Source of the DNA: Verrucomicrobiota bacterium
Lineage (GTDB): Bacteria; Verrucomicrobiota; Verrucomicrobiia; Chthoniobacterales; SZAS-18
Assembly (NCBI GenBank): GCA_025353105.1
Contig: JANXRG010000032.1
Coordinates: 1 to 38,283, forward strand
DNA: 38,283 nucleotides
Direction: 5' to 3'
Of the stretch, positions 17,108-23,948 are shown in pieces. The position numbers and the translations under genes were made by a program. Within the stretch, counting starts at the first letter, position 1; each line of letters begins with the position of its first letter. The notes below the pieces were generated by a model. That model was not told the origin of the DNA and ran no database searches. It was given only the letters and a program-made list of their open reading frames with translations.

Positions 17108-18224
17108 AGATAAAATCCCCCGACGTCCCGGCCGCCCGCGCCCCTCCCGCGCGTGTGAGTCGGTCGTTAATCGCCACGCCCAGACCCTCATTCGGTGCCG
17201 GTTCCGCGACGATCAGCGCTAATCCCGCGTCATCCAGTCGTCGCATCGCCGCGAAAAGTCGCGCCGCCCCCTCGCGCGCGTCACCGTGCTCCGTGAGGCA
17301 CTCCACTGACGCAAATAAACGCGCCAAGTCCTCGGTCAGCGTGTCCGCCCGCCACGCCAGCAGGCCCACCCGCCCAGCCGAAGCGCTCTCGCGAATCGCC
17401 ACGTGGCCCGCATGCAACACGAGCGGCGTTCGCGGCGCATAATGCGACCCCAACTGCCCCGGCACAATCGGCGCGTCGTCGCCCGAGACCGAATGCACGC
17501 TGCTTATCACCTCGGCCATTTCCGACAACACCTCCGTCGTGATCGGGCCCGGTCGCAAAATTTCCAGCCGGCCATCGTCCAGGGGCCGCACGATGGTTGA
17601 TTCGAGTCCATGGTCGGCCGGGCCCGCATCGATGACCAGCGGGATGCGAGTTTCCAATTCGGCCAACGCGTGCGCCCCGGTCGTCGGACTGATATGACCG
17701 AAACGGTTCGCGCTCGGCGCAGCGAGCGGTCCTCCAAAGGCTTCAATCACCGCGCGAAACACCGGATGGGCGCTCCAGCGCAAGGCAACGGTCGGCAATC
17801 CGGCCGCGACCAAGTCAGGCACCATGTCCGCGCGCCGCGGGAGAATGATCGTCAGCGGCCCAGGCCAGAATCGCTCGACCAGCCGCTTCACTAATTGATC
17901 CGCGGCCGGACCAATGCTCGTCGTCAACTTCTCGATCCAGTCCGCCGACGGCAGATGGCAGATCAGCGGGTCAAAGAACGGCCGCTCCTTCGCCTCAAAG
18001 ATCCGCGCCACCGCGGTCGCGTTGAGCGCATCCGCCGCGAGCCCGTAAACGGTCTCGGTCGGCAGCGCCACGGTTTCGCCGGAGCGGATTGCCTCGCAGG
18101 CGGCCCGAGCTGCCCTGGCAATCTCGGCGGGCGTGGTCGCGGAGATGATTATTGTCGGGTAAACCAACACGCAAGAAGCATACAACAGCAGGCGCAATCC
18201 GCATTGCGGCCGTGGCCGGCGCAT
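17106..18224 (-). CDS. L-threonylcarbamoyladenylate synthase (Sua5 type)
   Basis: Makes threonylcarbamoyl-AMP from threonine, bicarbonate and ATP for the t6A37 modification of ANN-decoding tRNAs. The full frame has 372 residues. The N-terminal YrdC domain shows ALPTETVYGLAADA near 54, KERPFFDPLI near 78, PGPLTIILPRR and APSANRFGHISPT. After it comes SALESTIV-like GLESTIVRP and RPGPIT. The C-terminal Sua5 domain (about 240-370) includes PGQLGSHYAPRTPL, so this is the long Sua5 form rather than short TsaC. The first 25 residues before IIISATTPAEI look atypical. A GTG at 18170, or the TTG next to it, may be the true start. The gene is divergent from the DUF1330 gene, 13 nt away. Confidence 0.92.
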   Translation of the reverse strand: MRRPRPQCGLRLLLYASCVLVYPTIIISATTPAEIARAARAACEAIRSGETVALPTETVYGLAADALNATAVARIFEAKERPFFDPLICHLPSADWIEKLTTSIGPAADQLVKRLVERFWPGPLTIILPRRADMVPDLVAAGLPTVALRWSAHPVFRAVIEAFGGPLAAPSANRFGHISPTTGAHALAELETRIPLVIDAGPADHGLESTIVRPLDDGRLEILRPGPITTEVLSEMAEVISSVHSVSGDDAPIVPGQLGSHYAPRTPLVLHAGHVAIRESASAGRVGLLAWRADTLTEDLARLFASVECLTEHGDAREGAARLFAAMRRLDDAGLALIVAEPAPNEGLGVAINDRLTRAGGARAAGTSGDFI

Positions 18225-18237
18225 TCAACCTTGGTCC

Positions 18238-18525
18238 ATGACTGCCTTCATCCTCGTTGAAATCGACATTCGCGATCCGGAAACATTCGAACGCTATAAG
18301 CTGCTCGCCCCGCCTTCGATCGCCGCGTACGGCGGCAAGTACGTCGTGCGCGGCGCGCCGGTGGAAACGCTCGAGGGCGACTGGCACCCCGCCCGTTTCG
18401 TCATGGTCGAATTTCCCACGGTCGAGCGCGCGCACGCGTGGTGGTCATCGCCCGAATACGCCGAAGGCAAGGCGCTGCGCCAGTCGTGCGCGGACACAAG
18501 GATGATCCTGGTGGAGGGATTGTGA
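18238..18525 (+). CDS. DUF1330 family protein
   Basis: A dimeric alpha-beta barrel (ferredoxin-like) protein of 95 residues. Typical DUF1330 features are the N-terminal FILVEIDIRDPETFERYK, then GGKYVVRGAP near 32-41, LEGDWHPARFVMVEFP near 45-60 and WWSSPEYAEGKALRQ near 68. The function is uncharacterised, and no catalytic residues can be assigned. The next gene starts inside its stop codon (GTGA, 18522-18525), indicating translational coupling. Confidence 0.88.
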   Translation: MTAFILVEIDIRDPETFERYKLLAPPSIAAYGGKYVVRGAPVETLEGDWHPARFVMVEFPTVERAHAWWSSPEYAEGKALRQSCADTRMILVEGL

Positions 18526-18920
18526 CCCCGCAGGCCCATCTTCGCGTCGCGCGCCCGACTGATCACCTCGCCGAAGTCGTCCGCTTTTATCGCGACGGTC
18601 TCGGCTTCGAGGGGCTTGGGCAATTCAAGGACCACGGCGGCTTCGATGGTGTGATGCTGGGCCATCGCGGCCAGGCGTATCACCTCGAGTTTACCTGCAA
18701 GCGCGGCCATCCAGCCGGCCGCGCACCGACCAAGGACAATCTCCTCGTTTTCTATCTGCCCGACGCAGCGGAATGGCGGCAAGCCCTCGAGCGCATGCAC
18801 CTCCACGGCTTCGAACCGTTGCCGTCCTTCAATCCGTATTGGGACCGCCACGGGCGCACCTTCGAGGATCCGGACGGCTATCGCGTAGTCCTGCAAAACG
18901 CCGCGTGGGGCGCGCCCTAG
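18522..18920 (+). CDS. VOC/glyoxalase-fold family protein
   Basis: A protein of 132 residues with the VOC pattern of paired beta-alpha-beta-beta-beta units. RVARPTDHLAEVVRFYRDGLGF at the start (conserved here in pieces) matches the first repeat. The second half ends with RTFEDPDGYRVVLQN, where DPDG-x-x-V is the family signature. Possible metal ligands are His and Glu in YHLEF near 50 and the DPDGY region. It could be a dioxygenase, a glyoxalase-like lyase or an antibiotic-binding protein; the substrate is unknown. The start is a GTG overlapping the DUF1330 stop. The frame continues upstream inside the DUF1330 gene but the homology begins here. Confidence 0.85.
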   Translation: MTPQAHLRVARPTDHLAEVVRFYRDGLGFEGLGQFKDHGGFDGVMLGHRGQAYHLEFTCKRGHPAGRAPTKDNLLVFYLPDAAEWRQALERMHLHGFEPLPSFNPYWDRHGRTFEDPDGYRVVLQNAAWGAP

Positions 18921-18938
18921 GGAGATTCTCCTGCAACC

Positions 18939-19436
18939 TTAAATCGACGGCAATTTCATTTTCCGCACGGCCGTGGTCTGCCGCCTCCGGAAGCCGTCGA
19001 GCTGCTTCCGGAGCCTGTCGGCACCGGAGGCCGCGGCCCACATCGAAATGGCCAGTAACGCTGCGTTCCGGGCGCCCGCCTCACCCAATGCCACCGTCGG
19101 CGCGCCACATCCAACGGCCTCCCGGAGCAGGCGCAAGCCGCTTTCGGGATCGTCCGCAACCGGTACAAAGATGAGCGGATTCGGCGAGACCAGCCGCAGG
19201 AAGCCGACCCAGTCGTCCACGCGGGTCGCGGCGTAGATCCCGACATATCGCCGCGGCAATGCGCCTGATCGCAGGGGTGAAGAGGCAGCTCCCGACCGAC
19301 CGCTGCCCCGTCCGCTCCCCACCGTGACCGCAAAGACCCGGACCTGCGGAAATTCGCTCAAAACCACCTCCGTTTTCTGAAGCGCAAGGTCCGCTGCGGC
19401 TTCGCCACTGAAGAGAACAACACAGGGATTGGGCAC
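18939..19436 (-). CDS. PurE-like (AIR carboxylase fold) protein lacking catalytic motifs
   Basis: A protein of 165 residues that follows the PurE sequence plan. There is a beta-strand/Gly turn at the start ([15 protein letters not shown]), then [34 protein letters not shown] and [10 protein letters not shown]. It ends with [20 protein letters not shown], almost the PurE C-terminal core (A-IG-AGA-NAALLA). The PurE signatures GSxSD, SAHRTP and GAAHLPG, which bind and carboxylate AIR, are all replaced. It is therefore unlikely to be the purine enzyme, though it may bind a nucleotide or be a structural paralog. The start is placed at the GTG at 19436, matching the PurE N-terminus; ATG codons at 19490 and 19499 would include a palindrome-bearing A/T-rich leader. 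The family assignment is by eye. Confidence 0.65.
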   Translation of the reverse strand: MPNPCVVLFSGEAAADLALQKTEVVLSEFPQVRVFAVTVGSGRGSGRSGAASSPLRSGALPRRYVGIYAATRVDDWVGFLRLVSPNPLIFVPVADDPESGLRLLREAVGCGAPTVALGEAGARNAALLAISMWAAASGADRLRKQLDGFRRRQTTAVRKMKLPSI

Positions 19437-19465
19437 GGGGCCCAAACTAGCGCCGAAAAAAGTGG

Positions 19466-19480
19466 ATTCGCAATGCGAAT
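19466..19480. promoter_or_regulatory. 15-bp palindrome between the PurE-like gene and the cold-shock gene
   Basis: attcgca-a-tgcgaat has seven perfect pairs around one base, in an A/T-richer gap between divergent genes. It resembles an operator for a dimeric repressor. If the PurE-like gene starts at the upstream ATG, this lies inside its coding region instead. Confidence 0.4.
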
Positions 19481-19574
19481 TTGCTCGCATGTCGCTCAAA
19501 GAGACGGTGGTATGCCCGCCTGTCGTTTGCCGTTCCCCTCACCCCACCCCTCTCCGTCCTCAGCCCCAGTTGCT

Positions 19575-19796
19575 ATGGAAACGTCGACTCTCAACAAAGG
19601 CACCGTCAAGTGGTTCAACGAGAAGAAAGGTTTCGGCTTCATCACCGATTCCTCCGTCGATGGCGACGTCTTCGTCCACTTTTCCGTGATCCAAACTGAT
19701 GGCTTCAAGACGCTCACTGAGGGCGAGAACGTCGCGTATGAAGTGTTCATCGATGACAAGGGCGCAAAGGCTCGCAACGTCCAGCGGCTTGGTTAA
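19575..19796 (+). CDS. Cold-shock domain protein
   Basis: Single-stranded nucleic acid-binding CspA-type protein of 73 residues. Its five-stranded OB fold carries RNP1 KGFGFI near 19-24 and RNP2 VFVHF near 33-37, with the opening [11 protein letters not shown] short N-terminal tail (METSTLN) precedes the domain. It acts as an RNA chaperone in the cytosol; whether it is cold-induced cannot be told. The ATG at 19575 starts the domain; frames continuing upstream lack homology. It is followed 9 nt later by the first candidate aroK start. Confidence 0.95.
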   Translation: METSTLNKGTVKWFNEKKGFGFITDSSVDGDVFVHFSVIQTDGFKTLTEGENVAYEVFIDDKGAKARNVQRLG

Positions 19797-19800
19797 CCTT

Positions 19801-19817
19801 GGCGGGTGATTCCCGCC
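19801..19817 (+). other. Hairpin covering the first candidate aroK start codon
   Basis: ggcggg-tgatt-cccgcc, a six-pair GC stem, places the GTG at 19806-19808 at the stem-loop junction. No T-run follows. It could partly end csp transcripts or limit aroK translation, or it may mean that aroK starts at the GTG at 19854. Confidence 0.45.
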
Positions 19818-20369
19818 CTGGGTTCCTCCACTCCGGCCCTGCCCGGCAGCCTCGTGCTTATCGGCCCGATGGGCTCAGGCAAATCGTCCGTCGCGCGGCT
19901 GCTGGCCGGCCTGACGGGCCGCCGCTCATCCGACACCGACCGGCTCGTCGTCATGCAAAGCGGAATGAAGATTCCGCAAATCTTTGAGCAGCATGGCGAG
20001 GTGGAATTCCGACGCCTCGAGCGCGAGGCGTTGCTTTCGGTGAAGGGTTGGTCGCGGTTGGTCATTGCCACGGGTGGCGGCATCGTGGAGCTCCCGGAAA
20101 ATATCGCATCGTTGCGCGAAATGGGGTGCGTGATCTGGCTCACCGCCCGGCCCGATTCCTTGTGGCGACGAGTTTCCGCCGACGCGAATCGCCCGCTGTT
20201 GAAAACGGTCGACCCGCGCGCCACGCTGCAGGCGCTCGTCGCCAAGCGCGAACCGCTCTACGCCGCAACCGCGCATGTCAGCGTCGACACGTCCGACATC
20301 AGCTCGAAGGACGTCGCGGACCGCGCGCTCGAGGCGGCGAGAAATTGGTTTGCCAGCCAGCCGACGTAG
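19806..20369 (+). CDS. aroK: Shikimate kinase
   Basis: Phosphorylates shikimate at O3 with ATP in the chorismate pathway; 187 residues, cytosolic. The P-loop is GPMGSGKSS near 19-27. The shikimate-binding residues are in SDTDRL near 40 and EVEFRRLE near 62, followed by ATGGGIVE near 85. The lid region includes RPLLKT near 137, and the KREPLYAATA segment holds the terminal substrate Arg region. The start is uncertain: the GTG at 19806 gives a 16-residue lead and lies in a hairpin; the GTG at 19854 (VLIGPMGSGK) would give a compact N-terminus like that of most shikimate kinases. It follows the cold-shock gene closely and may share its transcript. Confidence 0.92.
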   Translation: MIPALGSSTPALPGSLVLIGPMGSGKSSVARLLAGLTGRRSSDTDRLVVMQSGMKIPQIFEQHGEVEFRRLEREALLSVKGWSRLVIATGGGIVELPENIASLREMGCVIWLTARPDSLWRRVSADANRPLLKTVDPRATLQALVAKREPLYAATAHVSVDTSDISSKDVADRALEAARNWFASQPT

Positions 20370-20429
20370 GGAACGTGTCGACGGCCGCGCCTCCCATTTT
20401 GTCTGCGATGATTCCAATTCGACTCTGCG

Positions 20430-21503
20430 ATGTCCGCGTCAATCATCACGTCTAAAACGCAACTCCTGGCCCGGGCGAGCGAGCTGGGCTTCGCGTTGTG
20501 CCGCATCGCGCGCTGCGAGCCGCCGCGCCACGGCGAGGCGTTCCTCGCCTGGCTGGCGCAGGGCCACGCCGGCGACATGGCCGGTTGGCTGGGTCGCAGC
20601 CGCGAAAAACGCACGAATCCTGATCTCGTCCTGCCCGGCGCGCGATCCGTCATCGTCCTCGCGATGAACTACTGGCAGGGAAAAGCAGAGTCGACTGTCG
20701 ACTCCGTGTCGCGCGGCCGTGTCGCGCGTTACGCGTGGGGCGACGATTATCACGAGCTGATTCGAGAGCGACTCGCGGTGCTCGACGAATTTCTGATCGA
20801 GCATGGCGGACGGCAGCGATGCTACGTGGACACCGGTCCCGTGCTGGAACGCGACTTTGCCGCCGAAGCGGGAATCGGCTGGCAAGGGAAGAGCACCATG
20901 CTGCTGCATCCGGAGCTCGGGACGTTCTTCTTTCTCGCCGTGATGCTCACCACGCTGGAATTCGAGGTCGACTCGCCGATTCCGCCACGCTGCGGGACGT
21001 GCACCGCCTGCCTCGACGCTTGTCCCACCGGCGCCATTCGTCCGGACGCGCCCTATCATCTCGATGCGCGGCTTTGCATTTCGTATCTCACGATCGAGCA
21101 CAAGGGTGCGATTCCCGAGGCGTTGCGGCCGCTGCTCGGCGACCGGATCTACGGGTGCGACGAATGTCTCGATGTCTGCCCGTGGAATCGCTTTGCCGCG
21201 ACTTCGCGCGAAGCTGCGTTCCAGGCCCGGCCCGGGACGGTCGGATTGGCCTTGCGAGATTACCTCTCGCTCGATGACCCGCAGTTCGCCGCGTTGTTCC
21301 GCGGCTCACCGATTCTTCGCACGAAGCGCCGCGGCTTGTTGCGGAACGTCTGCGTCGCGTTGGGAAACGTCGGCACGCATCACGATCTGCCCGCGCTCGA
21401 AATTGCGGCCGCCGATCCCGAGCCACTCATTGCCGAACACGCCATTTGGGCGATTGGAAGAATCAGATCACGTCATCCGGCAGTCACCGCGCCCAGTCGC
21501 TAG
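20430..21503 (+). CDS. queG: Epoxyqueuosine reductase
   Basis: Cobalamin- and Fe-S-dependent reductase that converts epoxyqueuosine to queuosine in tRNA, the last step of queuosine synthesis; 357 residues. The N-terminal cobalamin-binding region includes PGARSVIVLAMNYW near 69 and GRVARYAWGDDYHE near 95. The two [4Fe-4S] motifs are CGTCTACLDACPTGAI near 190 and CDECLDVCPWN near 243. The C-terminus holds HEAT-like sequence (GLLRNVCVALGN). Cofactor motifs are intact. It starts 60 nt after aroK and is followed 18 nt later by the desaturase gene, so it may be in the same operon. It shares cobalamin dependence with the mutase at the window's left end. Confidence 0.95.
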   Translation: MSASIITSKTQLLARASELGFALCRIARCEPPRHGEAFLAWLAQGHAGDMAGWLGRSREKRTNPDLVLPGARSVIVLAMNYWQGKAESTVDSVSRGRVARYAWGDDYHELIRERLAVLDEFLIEHGGRQRCYVDTGPVLERDFAAEAGIGWQGKSTMLLHPELGTFFFLAVMLTTLEFEVDSPIPPRCGTCTACLDACPTGAIRPDAPYHLDARLCISYLTIEHKGAIPEALRPLLGDRIYGCDECLDVCPWNRFAATSREAAFQARPGTVGLALRDYLSLDDPQFAALFRGSPILRTKRRGLLRNVCVALGNVGTHHDLPALEIAAADPEPLIAEHAIWAIGRIRSRHPAVTAPSR

Positions 21504-21521
21504 ACGCCCGAAGCATCCGTC

Positions 21522-23012
21522 ATGTTGGAAGAAGAAACTCCGCTGCCCGCGCGCCCGCGCGTCGCCGTAATTGGGGCGGGCGTCGGCGGACTCGCCTGCG
21601 CGTTGCGCCTCGCGCACGCCGCGTACGACATCACGATCTTCGAGCGCAACGAGCGCGTGGGCGGTAAGCTCAATGTCCTGCTGCTCGACGGTTTTGCCTG
21701 GGACATGGGTCCGTCGCTCCTGACCATGCCGCACGTGTTCGACGAGCTGTTTGCCGACCTCGGGCGCCGGCGCAGCGATTATCTCAGATTTGTCCCGCTG
21801 CCTTCCACGTGCCGGTATCGCTGGAGTGATGGAACGGTCGTGGACGAGGATAAGGAATTCTGGGAGCGGCCCGACGTCGCGCGCTTTCTCGAGTACGCGG
21901 CCGGACTCTACGAAATCTCCGCGGACGCGTTTCTGCATCATCCGCTCGAGGATTGGTGGCGCCAATTGCGGCCTGGTTTCCTCCCCAAGCTGCGGCACCT
22001 GCCAAAGATTGCCTCCCGGCAAACCATGGCCGAAACGGTCCGACGCTTTTTCCCAGACAACCCATTTCTGCAGCAGCTCTTCAATCGCTTTGCGACATAC
22101 AATGGCTCGTCACCGTATATGACGCCTTCAGCCTTCAATATCATTCCCTACGTGCAGGCCAGGTTTGGCGGCTGGTATGTCCAGGGCGGCATGTACGCCA
22201 TCGCCCGCGCGCTCGTCGCCGTGGCGAAGGAAATGGAAATCACGATCCGGCTCAACACCGAGGTGCGCAGCGCCCGACGCGCCGGCGGCCGGTGGCAAAT
22301 CAACGGATCGGAGTCCTTTGATTATGTCGTGTGCAACCAGGATGTGCTCTCCGCCGTTCCCCGGTTCTTCGCTCCGGATCAAGCGCAGAAGTTCGCGACG
22401 AAACACGCCAAGCGCGACCAGCTGTCGATCTCGGGCTTCGTAATGTATCTCGGCGTGGACCGGCAGTACGACTCGCTCGACCATCACAACATTTTTTTCT
22501 CGGACGATTATCCTGCTGAGTTCCGGCAGATGTTCGACGAGCACCGCCCCGCCGACGAGCCGACGATCTACGTCGCGGTCAATGCGCGAAAGGATCCCGC
22601 CCACGCTCCCGAGGGTTGCGACAACTGGTTCGTTCTCGTCAACGCGCCCGCGCTCAACCCGCGGCACGCCATCGACTGGGCGGGCATTCGCGAAGCATAC
22701 GGCGCGCGAATCCTTGAGCGTCTCGAGCAACGGTTTGGGTTCGATAACCTGCGCTCGCACATTCGCGTGCAGCAGTTCTTTACGCCGGCAGATTTCGAGA
22801 CGCGCTACCTTGCGCAGGGCGGCGCGCTTTATGGGTTCGCGTCGCACAGTACGTTCAGCGCGTTCCGCCGGCCGGCGATTGAGCCAAGCGGGATGGAAAA
22901 TTTCTTCTTTGTGGGCGGTTCGACGCATCCCGGCGGCGGACTCCCGCTCGTGTGCCTGAGCGGCAAAATGGTTGCGGAACGAATCATCCGGCGGATTCGT
23001 CCCGCGGCGTGA
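21522..23012 (+). CDS. CrtI/CrtN-family carotenoid desaturase (phytoene desaturase-like)
   Basis: FAD-dependent desaturase or isomerase of the phytoene desaturase family, 496 residues, presumably membrane-associated. The N-terminal dinucleotide motif is [16 protein letters not shown] near 15, followed by [12 protein letters not shown] and [13 protein letters not shown] (the G-P-S/T-LL motif near 65). The middle has [16 protein letters not shown] and [16 protein letters not shown] near 212. The C-terminal signature is [20 protein letters not shown] near 461, characteristic of bacterial CrtI/CrtN/CrtD. Whether it desaturates C40 phytoene, C30 diapophytoene or a later carotenoid cannot be decided. 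The CruF-like gene follows 42 nt later; no synthase is in the window. Confidence 0.9.
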   Translation: MLEEETPLPARPRVAVIGAGVGGLACALRLAHAAYDITIFERNERVGGKLNVLLLDGFAWDMGPSLLTMPHVFDELFADLGRRRSDYLRFVPLPSTCRYRWSDGTVVDEDKEFWERPDVARFLEYAAGLYEISADAFLHHPLEDWWRQLRPGFLPKLRHLPKIASRQTMAETVRRFFPDNPFLQQLFNRFATYNGSSPYMTPSAFNIIPYVQARFGGWYVQGGMYAIARALVAVAKEMEITIRLNTEVRSARRAGGRWQINGSESFDYVVCNQDVLSAVPRFFAPDQAQKFATKHAKRDQLSISGFVMYLGVDRQYDSLDHHNIFFSDDYPAEFRQMFDEHRPADEPTIYVAVNARKDPAHAPEGCDNWFVLVNAPALNPRHAIDWAGIREAYGARILERLEQRFGFDNLRSHIRVQQFFTPADFETRYLAQGGALYGFASHSTFSAFRRPAIEPSGMENFFFVGGSTHPGGGLPLVCLSGKMVAERIIRRIRPAA

Positions 23013-23054
23013 GGAACCCATCCTCCATCGAGGATTTCGGCTGAAGTCCCTGTA

Positions 23055-23873
23055 ATGTGCCATAAACTCGACCGCGTGTCAGATCCCGTTGTCGCTTCCC
23101 CTACCGGATCCCGATCGATCGGGGTTTCCGCGGAATCCGTCGTCGGGGTTTGGATTTGGCGCCTATTCCTAATCTGGACGGCCGTGGGCGCCGTCGTGAT
23201 GGTCGCCGGGCTGAATGCCGCAAATGTCGGGCACTGGTTCTCCTCGCCCAAGGTTCAGCCCATTGCCGCGCCATTGCTCGGCTACGCGGATCTGGTGTGG
23301 ATGACCTTCGCCACTGCAGTTGTGTACCTGCGCGTGACGGCCACCGAAGGTCTGGCCCGCGCGCGCGCGTCGGCTGCCGTCATCCTGATCGGCTCGGCGG
23401 CAATTGAGTGGTGCGGCGAGAGAACGGGAATCCCATTCGGACCGTATCTCTACACCGACGCCTTTGGACCGCTGATCCTGGGCGTGCTGCCAATCGCGAT
23501 TCCTCTCGCGTGGACCGTCACCCTGCTCGGCTCACGCATTTTGGTCCTGCACTTCCGGCCCACGATTTCTCGCTGGCAACTCGCGTTTTCGGTGGCGTTG
23601 ATCGCCGTGGCGACCGATCTCAATCTCGAATTTATCGCGTGGAAGGTGCGTGGGTATTGGATCTGGTATCCGGGCGACACGAATCCGCCCGCGTGGCCGC
23701 CTCTCCAGAATTTTCTGAGCTGGTTCCTTCTCGCCTTGGTGCTGCACGTGCTGACGCCCGCGCCCCGGCCCACGCCGCACCCGGCCCTGAAAATTCCCCG
23801 GGCCGCGCTGGTGGTCCCCATCATGAACGCGCTCTTCCTGCTCGTGCACGCCAGCCGATTCGTGCGCGGCTGA
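23055..23873 (+). CDS. CruF-like carotenoid biosynthesis membrane protein (DUF422)
   Basis: Polytopic membrane protein of 272 residues with about six to seven hydrophobic helices. Family signatures are EWCGERTGIPFGPYLYTD near 117 (E-x2-G-x2-T-G-x-PFG-x-Y-x-Y), VLPIAIPLAWT near 145, and VATDLNLEFIAWKVRGYWIW near 184-203. These match the CruF/bisanhydrobacterioruberin hydratase group that adds water across the carotenoid end group. Its position right after the desaturase supports a carotenoid role, probably making an acyclic hydroxylated carotenoid. A six-pair hairpin lies in the gap upstream (23020-23035). The N-terminal 25 residues are polar, so a later start is possible. Confidence 0.88.
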   Translation: MCHKLDRVSDPVVASPTGSRSIGVSAESVVGVWIWRLFLIWTAVGAVVMVAGLNAANVGHWFSSPKVQPIAAPLLGYADLVWMTFATAVVYLRVTATEGLARARASAAVILIGSAAIEWCGERTGIPFGPYLYTDAFGPLILGVLPIAIPLAWTVTLLGSRILVLHFRPTISRWQLAFSVALIAVATDLNLEFIAWKVRGYWIWYPGDTNPPAWPPLQNFLSWFLLALVLHVLTPAPRPTPHPALKIPRAALVVPIMNALFLLVHASRFVRG

Positions 23874-23914
23874 GAACGCGACGAATTTTTCTACGAAGAA
23901 TTTCGCTCGTTCCT

Positions 23915-23942
23915 TTGATGCGCCGCTCCAACGGGCTAGATT
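23915..23942 (+). promoter_or_regulatory. Candidate promoter immediately upstream of dnaE
   Basis: TTGATG at 23915-23920 and TAGATT at 23937-23942, 16 nt apart. The -10-like box ends 6 nt before the dnaE ATG, so it would give a leaderless transcript. This is a weak sequence match only. Confidence 0.3.
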
Positions 23943-23948
23943 GTCGCG

